Assembly: GCA_031769625.1 (NCBI GenBank)
Contig: JAUIMM010002314.1
Coordinates: 186,001 to 250,000, forward strand
Direction: 5' to 3'
Length of the DNA: 64,000 nucleotides
Origin: Taudactylus pleione
Lineage: Eukaryota > Chordata > Amphibia > Anura > Myobatrachidae
Shown piece after piece: positions 1 through 10,291 of this stretch. Made by a program: the position numbers and the translations under genes. Numbering within the stretch: position 1 is the first letter of the stretch; the number at the start of each line of letters is the position of its first letter. The notes under the pieces are model-generated. The model was not told the origin of the DNA and searched no databases. It worked only from the letters and a program-made list of their open reading frames with translations.

Positions 1-184
1 TCCTCTTGTAGCAAACACAGACAGCTCAAAATTTCACTGGATGTGTTGAAGACCAAGACCCACAAATGTGATGTGAATTGGTTTTTCTCTCATGTTGTGT
101 TTAAGAGAAAACTGCAAATGCACGTTTTAGGCCAAAATGCATTGAAAGCAATGGAAATAACAAAAGCGCATACTTTGTGTTATC
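1..184 (+). repeat. Reference monomer (position map used for all other entries)
   Basis: Monomer positions used below start here. Near-invariant blocks are roughly 46-57 (gttgaagaccaag region), 100-112 (tttaagagaaaac) and 125-137 (ttttaggccaaaa). Diagnostic variable sites are 37-44 (actggatg, accagatc, acgagatg, acaggatg, acagcatg or accggatg), 59-67 (cccacaaat, ccagaaat, acacaaat, cctacaaat, aaaaaa), 77-90 (gaaatgg or gaattgg; tttttctccc, tttttctctc, ttattctccc), 97-99 (gcg, gtg, gca), 112-124 (ctgcaaatgcacg, cagcaaatgcatg, cagcaattgctcg, cagcaaatgaacg and others), 141-148 (loop g/a, gcattg/gctttg), 156-158 (aataac, aacaac, aacatc) and 166-176. Almost every monomer carries ATGCAT at 137-142 and GGCC at 130-133. 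The ctcg type adds CAATTG, and the accagatctg type adds AGATCT. Confidence 0.95.
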
Positions 185-367
185 TCCTCTTGTAGCAAAC
201 ACAGACAGCTCAAAATTTCACCAGATCTGTTGAAGACCAAGACCCAGAAATGTGATGTGAAATGGTTTTTCTCCCATGTTGCGTTTAAGAGAAAACAGCA
301 AATGCACGTTTTTGGCCAAAATGCATTGAAAACAATGGAAACAACAAAACGCATACTTTGTGTTATC
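185..367 (+). repeat. 183-bp cccagaaatg monomer that opens long reading frames
   Basis: This monomer lacks one base near 349 (aacaaaacgcat in place of aacaaaagcgcat). Since 184 is 1 more than a multiple of 3, each monomer boundary shifts the frame. The missing base cancels that shift and lets open frames of about 100 codons run across two monomers on both strands. The same shift recurs in the copies beginning near 4782, 8827, 10476, 12131, 13418, 16914 and 18569, and each creates the same pair of spurious frames. No start context, intron structure or codon bias supports translation. Confidence 0.88.
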
Positions 368-3300
368 TCCTCTTGTAGCAAACACAGACAGCTCAAAATT
401 TCACTGGATGTGTTGAAGACCAAGACCCACAAATGTGATGTGAAATGGTTTTTCTCCCATGTTGCGTTTAAGAGAAAACAGCAAATGCATGTTTTAGGCC
501 AAAATGCATTGAAAGCAATGGAAACAACAAAAGCGCATACATTGTGATATCTCCTCTTGTAGCAAACACAGACAGCTCAAAATTTCACTGGATGTGTTGA
601 AGACCAAGACACACAAATGTGATGTGAAATGGTTTTTCTCCCATGTTGCGTTTAAGAGAAAACAGCAATTGCTCATTTTAGGCCAAAATGCATTGAAAGC
701 AATGGAAACAACAAAAGCGCATACTTTGTGTTATCTCCTCTTGTAGCAAACACAGACAGCTCAAAATTTCACTGGATGTGTTGAAGACCAAGACACACAA
801 ATGTGATGTGAAATGGTTTTTCTCCCATGTTGCGTTTAAGAGAAAACAGCAATTGCTCGTTTTAGGCCAAAATGCATTGAAAGCAATGGAAACAACAAAA
901 GCGCATACTTTGTGTTATCTCCTCTTGTAGCAAACACAGACAGCTCAAAATTTCACTGAATGTGTTGAAGACCAAGACCCACAAATGTGATGTGAAATGG
1001 TTTTTCTCTCATGTTGTGTTTAAGAGAAAACAGCAAATGCACGTTTTAGGCCAAAAAGCATTGAAAGCAATGGAAATAACAAAAGCGCATACTTTGTGTT
1101 ATCTCCTCTTGTAGCAAACACAGACAGCTCAAAATTTCACCAGATCTGTTGAAGACCAAGACCCACAAGTGTGATGTGAAATGGTTTTTCTCCCATGTTG
1201 CATTTAAGAGAAAACAGCAAATGAACGTTTTAGGCCAAAATGCATTGAAAACAATGGAAACAACAAAAGCGCATACTTTGTGTTATCTCCTCTTGTAGCA
1301 AACACAGACAGCTCAAAATTTCACTGGATGTGTTGAAGACCAAGACCCACAAATGTGATGTGAAATGGTTTTTCTCTCATGTTTTGTTTAAGAGAAAACA
1401 GCAAATGCACGTTTTAGGCCAAAATGCATTGAAAGCAATGGAAATAACAAAAGCGCATCCTTTGTAATATCTCCTCTTGTAGCAAACACAGACAGCTCAA
1501 AATTTCACCAGATCTGTTGAAGACCAAGACCCACAAATGTGATGTGAAATGGTTTTTCTCCCATGTTGCGTTTAAGAGAAAACAGCAAATGCACGTTTTA
1601 GGCCAAAATGCTTTGAAAACAATGGAAACAACAAAAGCGCATACTTTGTGTTATCTCCTCTTGTAGCAAACACAGACAGCTCAAAATTTCACGAGATGTG
1701 TTGAAGACCAAGACCCACAAATGTGATGTGAAATGGTTTTTCTCCCATGTTGCGTTTAAGAGAAAACAGCAATTGCTCGTTTTAGGCCAAAATGCATTGA
1801 AAGCAATGGAAACAACAAAAGTGCATACTTTGTGTTATCTCCTCTTGTAGCAAACACAGACAGCTCAAAATTTCACTGGATGTGTTGAAGACCAAGACCC
1901 ACAAATGTGATGTGAAATGGTTATTCTCCCATGTTGCGTTTAAGAGAAAACAGCAATTGCTCGTTTTAGGCCAAAATGCATTGAAAGCAATGGAAACAAC
2001 AAAAGCGCATACTTTGTGTTATCTCCTCTTGTAGCAAACACAGACAGCTCAAAATTTCACTGGATGTGTTGAAGACCAAGACCCACAAATGTGTTGTGAA
2101 ATGGTTTTTCTCTCATGTTGTGTTTAAGAGAAAACTGCAAATGCACATTTTAGGCCAAAATGCATTGAAAGCAATGGAAATAACAAAAGCGCATACTTTG
2201 TGTTATCTCCTCTTGTAGCAAACACAGACAGCTCAAAATTTCACCAGATCTGTTGAAGACCAAGACCCACAAATGTGATGTGAAATGGTTTTTCTCCCAT
2301 GTTGCTTTTAAGAGAAAACAGCAAATGAACGTTTTAGGCCAAAATGCATTGAAAACAATGGAAACAACAAAAGCGCATACTTTGTGTTATCTCCTCTTGT
2401 AGCAAACACAGACAGCTCAAAATTTCACTGGATGTGTTGAAGACCAAGACCCACAAATGTGATGTGAAATGGTTTTTCTCTCATTTTGAGTTTAAGAGAA
2501 AACTGCAAATGCACGTTTTAGGCCAAAATGCATTGAAAGCAATGGAAATAACAAAAGCGCATACTTTGTGTTATCTCCTCTTGTAGCAAACACAGACAGC
2601 TCAAAATTTCACTGGATGTGTTGAAGACCAAGACACACAAATGTGAAGTGAAATGGTTATTCTCCCATGTTGCGTTTAAGAGAAAACAGCAATTGCTCGT
2701 TTTAGGCCAAAATGCATTGAAAGCAATGGAAACAACAAAAGCGCATACTTTGTGTTATCTCCTCTTGTAGCAAACACAGACAGCTCAAAATTTCACTGGA
2801 TGTGTTGAAGACCAAGACCCACAAATGTGATGTGAATTGTTTTTCTCTCATGTTGTGTTTAAGAGAAAACTGCAAATGCACGTTTTAGGCCAAAATGCAT
2901 TGAAAGCAATGGAAACAACAAAAGCGCATACTTTGTGTTATCTCCTCTTGTAGCAAACACAGACAGCTCAAAATTTCACCAGATCTGTTGAAGACCAAGA
3001 CCCACAAATGTGATGTGAAATGGTTTTTCTCCCATGTTGCGTTTAAGAGAAAACAGCAATTGCTCGTTTTAGGCCAAAATGCATTGAAAGCAATGGAAAC
3101 AACAAAAGCGCATACTTTGTGTTATCTCCTCTTGTAGCAAACACAGACAGCTCAAAATTTCACGAGATGTGTTGAAGACCAAGACCCACAAATGTGATGT
3201 GAAATGGTTTTTCTCCCATGTTGCGTTTAAGAGAAAACAGCAAATGCATGTTTTAGGCCAAAATGCATTGAAAGCAATGGAAACAACAAAAGCGCATACA

Positions 3301-4597
3301 TTGTGATATCTCCTCTTGTAGCAAACACAGGCAGCTCAAAATTTCACAGGATGTGTTGAAGACCAAGACCCACAAATGTGATGTGAAATGGTTTTCTCTC
3401 ATGTTGCGTTTAAGAGAAAACTGCAAATGCACGTTTTAGGCCAAAATGCATTGAAAGCAATGGAAATAACAAAAGCGCATACTTTGTGTTATTTCCTCTT
3501 GTAGCAAACACAGACAGCTCAAAATTTCACCAGATCTGTTGAAGACCAAGACCCACAAATGTGATGTGAAATGGTTTTTCTCCCATGTTGCATTTAAGAG
3601 AAAACAGCAAATGAACGTTTTAGGCCAAAATGAATTGAAAACAATGGAAACATCAAAAGCGCATACTTTGTGTTATCTCCTCTTGTAGCAAACACAGACA
3701 GCTCAAAATTTCACCGGATGTGTTGAAGACCAAGACCCACAAATGTGATGTGAAATGGTTTTTCTCTCATGTTGTGTTTAAGAGAAAACAGCAAATGCAC
3801 GTTTTAGGCCAAAATGCATTGAAAGCAATGGAAATAACAAAAGCGCATCCTTTGTGTTATCTCCTCTTGTAGCAAACACAGACAGCTCAAAATTTCACCA
3901 GATCTGTTGAAGACCAAGACCCACAAATGTGATGTGAAATGGTTTTTCTCCCATGTTGCGTTTAAGAGAAAACAGCAAAAGCACGTTTTAGGCCAAAATG
4001 CTTTGAAAACAATGGAAACAACAAAAGCGCATACTTTGTGTTATCTCCTCTTGTAGCAAACACAGACAGCTCAAAATTTCACGAGATGTGTTGAAGACCA
4101 AGACCCACAAATGTGATGTGAAATGGTTTTTCTCCCATGTTGCGTTTAAGAGAAAACTGCAATTGCTCGTTTTAGGCCAAAATGCATTGAAAGCAATGGA
4201 AACAACAAAAGTGCATACTTTGTGTTATCTCCTCTTGTAGCAAACACAGACAGCTCAAAATTTCACTGGATGTGTTGAAGACCAAGACCCACAAATGTGA
4301 TGTGAAACGGTTATTCTCCCATGTTGCGTTTAAGAGAAAACAGCAATTGCTCGTTTTAGGCCAAAATGCATTGAAAGCAATGGAAACAACAAAAGCGCAT
4401 ACTTTGTGTTATCTCCTCTTGTAGCAAACACAGATAGCTCAAAATTTCACTGGATGTGTTGAAGACCAAGACCCACAAATGTGATGTGAAATGGTTTTTC
4501 TCTCATGTTGTGTTTAAGAGAAAACTGCAATTGCTCGTTTTAGGCCAAAATGCATTGAAAGCAATGGAAACAACAAAAGCGCATACTTTGTGTTATC

Positions 4598-7500
4598 TCC
4601 TCTTGTAGCAAACACAGACAGCTCAAAATTTCACTGGATGTGTTGAAGACCAAGACCCACAAATGTGATGTGAATTGGTTTTTCTCTCATGTTGTGTTTA
4701 AGAGAAAACTGCAAATGCACGTTTTAGGCCAAAATGCATTGAAAGCAATGGAAATAACAAAAGCGCATACTTTGTGTTATCTCCTCTTGTAGCAAACACA
4801 GACAGCTCAAAATTTCACCAGATCTGTTGAAGACCAAGACCCAGAAATGTGATGTGAAATGGTTTTTCTCCCATGTTGCGTTTAAGAGAAAACAGCAAAT
4901 GCACGTTTTAGGCCAAAATGCATTGAAAACAATGGAAACAACAAAACGCATACTTTGTGTTATCTCCTCTTGTAGCAAACACAGACAGCTCAAAATTTCA
5001 CTGGATGTGTTGAAGACCAAGACCCACAAATGTGATGTGAAATGGTTTTTCTCCCATGTTGCGTTTAAGAGAAAACAGCAAATGCATGTTTTAGGCCAAA
5101 ATGCATTGAAAGCAATGGAAACAACAAAAGCGCATACATTGTGATATCTCCTCTTGTAGCAAACACAGACAGCTCAAAATTTCACTGGATGTGTTGAAGA
5201 CCAAGACACACAAATGTGATGTGAAATGGTTTTTCTCCCATGTTGCGTTTAAGAGAAAACAGCAATTGCTCATTTTAGGCCAAAATGCATTGAAAGCAAT
5301 GGAAACAACAAAAGCGCATACTTTGTGTTATCTCCTCTTGTAGCAAACACAGACAGCTCAAAATTTCACTGGATGTGTTGAAGACCAAGACACACAAATG
5401 TGATGTGAAATGGTTTTTCTCCCATGTTGCGTTTAAGAGAAAACAGCAATTGCTCGTTTTAGGCCAAAATGCATTGAAAGCAATGGAAACAACAAAAGCG
5501 CATACTTTGTGTTATCTCCTCTTGTAGCAAACACAGACAGCTCAAAATTTCACTGAATGTGTTGAAGACCAAGACCCACAAATGTGATGTGAAATGGTTT
5601 TTCTCTCATGTTGTGTTTAAGAGAAAACAGCAAATGCACGTTTTAGGCCAAAAAGCATTGAAAGCAATGGAAATAACAAAAGCGCATACTTTGTGTTATC
5701 TCCTCTTGTAGCAAACACAGACAGCTCAAAATTTCACCAGATCTGTTGAAGACCAAGACCCACAAGTGTGATGTGAAATGGTTTTTCTCCCATGTTGCAT
5801 TTAAGAGAAAACAGCAAATGAACGTTTTAGGCCAAAATGCATTGAAAACAATGGAAACAACAAAAGCGCATACTTTGTGTTATCTCCTCTTGTAGCAAAC
5901 ACAGACAGCTCAAAATTTCACTGGATGTGTTGAAGACCAAGACCCACAAATGTGATGTGAAATGGTTTTTCTCTCATGTTTTGTTTAAGAGAAAGCAGCA
6001 AATGCACGTTTTAGGCCAAAATGCATTGAAAGCAATGGAAATAACAAAAGCGCATCCTTTGTAATATCTCCTCTTGTAGCAAACACAGACAGCTCAAAAT
6101 TTCACCAGATCTGTTGAAGACCAAGACCCACAAATGTGATGTGAAATGGTTTTTCTCCCATGTTGCGTTTAAGAGAAAACAGCAAATGCACGTTTTAGGC
6201 CAAAATGCTTTGAAAACAATGGAAACAACAAAAGCGCATACTTTGTGTTATCTCCTCTTGTAGCAAACACAGACAGCTCAAAATTTCACGAGATGTGTTG
6301 AAGACCAAGACCCACAAATGTGATGTGAAATGGTTTTTCTCCCATGTTGCGTTTAAGAGAAAACAGCAATTGCTCGTTTTAGGCCAAAATGCATTGAAAG
6401 CAATGGAAACAACAAAAGTGCATACTTTGTGTTATCTCCTCTTGTAGCAAACACAGACAGCTCAAAATTTCACTGGATGTGTTGAAGACCAAGACCCACA
6501 AATGTGATGTGAAATGGTTATTCTCCCATGTTGCGTTTAAGAGAAAACAGCAATTGCTCGTTTTAGGCCAAAATGCATTGAAAGCAATGGAAACAACAAA
6601 AGCGCATACTTTGTGTTATCTCCTCTTGTAGCAAACACAGACAGCTCAAAATTTCACTGGATGTGTTGAAGACCAAGACCCACAAATGTGTTGTGAAATG
6701 GTTTTTCTCTCATGTTGTGTTTAAGAGAAAACTGCAAATGCACATTTTAGGCTAAAATGCATTGAAAGCAATGGAAATAACAAAAGCGCATACTTTGTGT
6801 TATCTCCTCTTGTAGCAAACACAGACAGCTCAAAATTTCACCAGATCTGTTGAAGACCAAGACCCACAAATGTGATGTGAAATGGTTTTTCTCCCATGTT
6901 GCTTTTAAGAGAAAACAGCAAATGAACGTTTTAGGCCAAAATGCATTGAAAACAATGGAAACAACAAAAGCGCATACTTTGTGTTATCTCCTCTTGTAGC
7001 AAACACAGACAGCTCAAAATTTCACTGGATGTGTTGAAGACCAAGACCCACAAATGTGATGTGAAATGGTTTTTCTCTCATTTTGAGTTTAAGAGAAAAC
7101 TGCAAATGCACGTTTTAGGCCAAAATGCATTGAAAGCAATGGAAATAACAAAAGCGCATACTTTGTGTTATCTCCTCTTGTAGCAAACACAGACAGCTCA
7201 AAATTTCACTGGATGTGTTGAAGACCAAGACACACAAATGTGAAGTGAAATGGTTATTCTCCCATGTTGCGTTTAAGAGAAAACAGCAATTGCTCGTTTT
7301 AGGCCAAAATGCATTGAAAGCAATGGAAACAACAAAAGCGCATACTTTGTGTTATCTCCTCTTGTAGCAAACACAGACAGCTCAAAATTTCACTGGATGT
7401 GTTGAAGACCAAGACCCACAAATGTGATGTGAATTGTTTTTCTCTCATGTTGTGTTTAAGAGAAAACTGCAAATGCACGTTTTAGGCCAAAATGCATTGA

Positions 7501-8642
7501 AAGCAATGGAAACAACAAAAGCGCATACTTTGTGTTATCTCCTCTTGTAGCAAACACAGACAGCTCAAAATTTCACCAGATCTGTTGAAGACCAAGACCC
7601 ACAAATGTGATGTGAAATGGTTTTTCTCCCCTGTTGCGTTTAAGAGAAAACAGCAATTGCTCGTTTTAGGCCAAAATGCATTGAAAGCAATGGAAACAAC
7701 AAAAGCGCATACTTTGTGTTATCTCCTCTTGTAGCAAACACAGACAGCTCAAAATTTCACGAGATGTGTTGAAGACCAAGACCCACAAATGTGATGTGAA
7801 ATGGTTTTTCTCCCATGTTGCGTTTAAGAGAAAACAGCAAATGCATGTTTTAGGCCAAAATGCATTGAAAGCAATGGAAACAACAAAAGCGCATACATTG
7901 TGATATCTCCTCTTGTAGCAAACACAGGCAGCTCAAAATTTCACAGGATGTGTTGAAGACCAAGACCCACAAATGTGATGTGAAATGGTTTTCTCTCATG
8001 TTGCGTTTAAGAGAAAACTGCAAATGCACGTTTTAGGCCAAAATGCATTGAAAGCAATGGAAATAACAAAAGCGCATACTTTGTGTTATTTCTTCTTGTA
8101 GCAAACACAGACAGCTCAAAATTTCACCAGATCTGTTGAAGACCAAGACCCACAAATGTGATGTGAAATGGTTTTTCTCCCATGTTGCATTTAAGAGAAA
8201 ACAGCAAATGCACGTTTTAGGCCAAAATGCTTTGAAAACAATGGAAACAACAAAAGCGCATCCTTTGTGTTATCTCCTCTTGTAGCAAACACAGACAGCT
8301 CAAAATGTCACGAGATGTGTTGAAGACCAAGACCCACAAATGTGATGTGAAATGGTTTTTCTCCCATGTTGCGTTTAAGAGAAAACAGCAATTGCTCGTT
8401 TTAGGCCAAAATGCATTGAAAGCAATGGAAACAACAAAAGCGCATACTTTGTGTTATCTCCTCTTGTAGCAAACACAGACAGCTCAAAATTTCACTGGAT
8501 GTGTTGAAGACCAAGACCCAGAAATGTGATGTGAAATGGTTATTCTCCCATGTTGCATTTAAGAGAAAACAGCAATTGCTCGTTTTAGGCCAAAATGCAT
8601 TGAAAGCAATGGAAACAACAAAAGCGCATACTTTGTGTTATC
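4598..8642 (+). repeat. HOR-A copy 2: 22-monomer version
   Basis: This copies the preceding 25-monomer unit in the same order but is 552 bp (three monomers) shorter. Two monomers were lost through the chimeric monomer at 8091-8274, which joins the left part of one type to the right part of another two places along. The third loss is the final ctgcaattgctcg monomer. Private changes include ggctaaaatg near 6750, ctcccctgttgc near 7626 and ttcttcttg at 8091. The unit otherwise tracks copy 1 monomer for monomer, so the duplication is recent compared with divergence between adjacent monomers. Confidence 0.92.
8091..8274 (+). repeat. Chimeric monomer at a two-monomer deletion
   Basis: The left part (accagatctg, gcattt at 97-102) matches the type found at 3494-3677 in copy 1. 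The right part (gcacg, gctttg, aaaac) matches the type found two monomers later in copy 1. The switch lies between monomer positions 98 and 121, in the near-invariant tttaagagaaaac region. This is the structure left by unequal crossing over between out-of-register monomers and accounts for 368 bp of the 552-bp shortening of HOR-A copy 2. Confidence 0.85.
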
Positions 8643-9561
8643 TCCTCTTGTAGCAAACACAGACAGCTCAAAATTTCACTGGATGTGTTGAAGACCAAGA
8701 CCCACAAATGTGATGTGAAATGGTTTTTCTCTCATGTTGTGTTTAAGAGAAAACTGCAAATGCACGTTTTAGGCCAAAATGCATTGAAAGCAATGGAAAT
8801 AACAAAAGCGCATACTTTGTGTTATCTCCTCTTGTAGCAAACACAGACAGCTCAAAATTTCACAAGATCTGTTGAAGACCAAGACCCAGAAATGTGATGT
8901 GAAATGGTTTTTCTCCCATGTTGCGTTTAAGAGAAAACAGCAAATGCACGTTTTAGGCCAAAATGCATTGAAAACAATGGAAACAACAAAACGCATACTT
9001 TGTGTTATCTCCTCTTGTAGCAAACACAGACAGCTCAAAATTTCACTGGATGTGTTGAAGACCAAGACCCACAAATGTGATGTGAAATGGTTTTTCTCCC
9101 ATGTTGCGTTTAAGAGAAAACAGCAAATGCATGTTTTAGGCCAAAATGCATTGAAAGCAATGGAATCAACAAAAGCGCATTCATTGTGATATCTCCTCTT
9201 GTAGCAAACACAGACAGCTAAAAATTTCACTGGATGTGTTGAAGACCAAGACACACAACTGTGATGTGAAATGGTTTTTCTCCCATGTTGCGTTTAAGAG
9301 AAAACAGCAATTGCTCGTTTTAGGCCAAAATGCATTGAAAGCAATGGAAACAACAAAAGCGCATACTTTGTGTTATCTCCTCTTGTAGCAAACACAGACA
9401 GCTCAAAATTTCACTGGATGTGTCGAAGACCAAGACCCACAAATGTGATGTGAAATGGTTTTTCTCTCATGTTGCGTTTAAGAGAAAACAGCAATTGCTC
9501 GTTTTAGGCCAAAATGCATTGAAAGCAATGGAAACAACAAAAGCGCATCCTTTGTAATATC

Positions 9562-9747
9562 TCCTCTTGTAGCAAACACAGACAGCTCCAAATTTCACCA
9601 GATCTGTTGAAGACCAAGACCCACAAATGTGATGTGAAATGGTTTTTCTCCCATGTTGCGTTTAAGAGAAAACAGCAAATGCACGTTTTAGGCCAAAATG
9701 ATTTTGAAAATAAATGGAAACAACAAAAGCGCATACTTTGTGTTATC
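9562..9747 (+). repeat. 186-bp monomer with a private AT-rich expansion
   Basis: This accagatctg-type monomer carries gattttgaaaataaatgg where its relatives have gctttgaaaacaatgg, a net gain of 2 bp with substitutions. The change destroys the short CATTG/CAATG inverted repeat at monomer positions 140-153. I saw it nowhere else in the window. It creates an incidental aataaa string, which I do not read as a polyadenylation signal because nothing around it is a gene. Confidence 0.85.
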
Positions 9748-9931
9748 TCCTCTTGTAGCAAACACAGACAGCTCAAAATTTCACGAGATGTGTTGAAGAC
9801 CAAGACCCACAAATGTGATGTGAAATGGTTTTTCTCCCGTGTTGCGTTTAAGAGAAAACAGCAATTGCTCGTTTTAGGCCAAAATGCATTGAAAGCAATG
9901 GAAACAACAAAAGTGCATACTTTGTGTTATC

Positions 9932-10107
9932 TCCTCTTGTAGCAAACACAGACAGCTCAAAATTTCACTGGATGTGTTGAAGACCAAGACCCACAAATGT
10001 GATGTGATTCTCCCATGTTGCGTTTAAGAGAAAACAGCAATTGCTCGTTTTAGGCCAAAATGCATTGAAAGCAATGGAAACAACAAAAGCGCATACTTTG
10101 TGTTATC
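9932..10107 (+). repeat. 176-bp monomer with an 8-bp deletion
   Basis: The monomer reads gatgtgattctccc where relatives read gatgtgaaatggttattctccc. Eight bases are missing at about monomer positions 76-84. This is the largest simple deletion seen in the window and appears only here. It removes part of both the GTGAAAT arm and the TTTTCTC arm of the inverted repeats noted in the findings, and it shifts the local 184-bp phase by 8 bp. Confidence 0.88.
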
Positions 10108-10291
10108 TCCTCTTGTAGCAAACACAGACAGCTCAAAATTTCACTGGATGTGTTGAAGACCAAGACCCACAAATGTGATGTGAAATGGTTTTTCTCTCAT
10201 GTTGTGTTTAAGAGAAAACTGCAATTGCTCGTTTTAGGCCAAAATGCATTGAAAGCAATGGAAACAACAAAAGCGCATACTTTGTGTTATC

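Larger units (their letters stand above)
1..4597 (+). repeat. HOR-A copy 1: 25-monomer unit
   Basis: The unit has 25 monomers in 4,597 bp (25 x 184 minus 3). It opens with a gaattgg/ctctc/ctgcaaatgcacg monomer, then a 183-bp cccagaaatg monomer, then a catg/acattgtgata monomer. The next unit repeats the same order at an offset of exactly 4,597. Only scattered single-base differences were seen between the copies, for example tttttggcc near 308 against ttttaggcc at the matching place, whereas adjacent monomers inside the unit differ at many of the diagnostic sites. The last monomer is a ctctc type with ctgcaattgctcg and carries cagatagctc near 4432. No gene is present. Confidence 0.93.
8643..10291 (+). 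repeat. HOR-A copy 3: degraded 9-monomer remnant
   Basis: Nine monomers in 1,649 bp start with the same ctctc monomer, cccagaaatg monomer and catg monomer as the two earlier units, then skip most of the 25-monomer order. The segment is rich in private changes: cacaagatctg near 8861, cattcattg near 9178, cacaactg near 9255, gtcgaag near 9422, a 2-bp longer monomer at 9562-9747, ctcccgtgttg near 9836 and an 8-bp deletion in the monomer at 9932-10107. It looks like the least homogenised part of the window, or an old boundary between HOR families. Confidence 0.88.

Noticed and set aside
40..75. Faint resemblance of the gaagaccaagacccac region to part of the Arabidopsis-type 180-bp centromere repeat
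   Set aside because: The match is short, gapped and based on memory only. It is not enough to assign a plant origin; a database search with the consensus would decide.
120..136. CENP-B box in gctcgttttaggccaaa
   Set aside because: Against the published core pattern (nTTCGnnnnAnnCGGGn) only five of nine fixed positions agree; the first T and the final GGG are missing. It is a near miss in a suggestive place, not a call.
127..5273. Open reading frames of 60-105 codons on both strands, repeated at +4,597
   Set aside because: They are the satellite monomer read in successive frames. The same bases are open on both strands, the encoded peptides repeat the monomer, and their copies coincide exactly with HOR copies. 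No coding signal was seen.
8769..9254. 161-codon minus-strand frame as a possible cysteine-rich protein gene
   Set aside because: It spans almost three monomers and exists only because the 183-bp monomer cancels the one-base frame shift per monomer. The sister copies at 4724-5029 and 127-432 are cut to 101 codons by trivial differences, which argues against function.
9700..9725. Polyadenylation-like aataaa in the 186-bp monomer
   Set aside because: It arises from a private mutation in one satellite monomer with no transcript or gene nearby.
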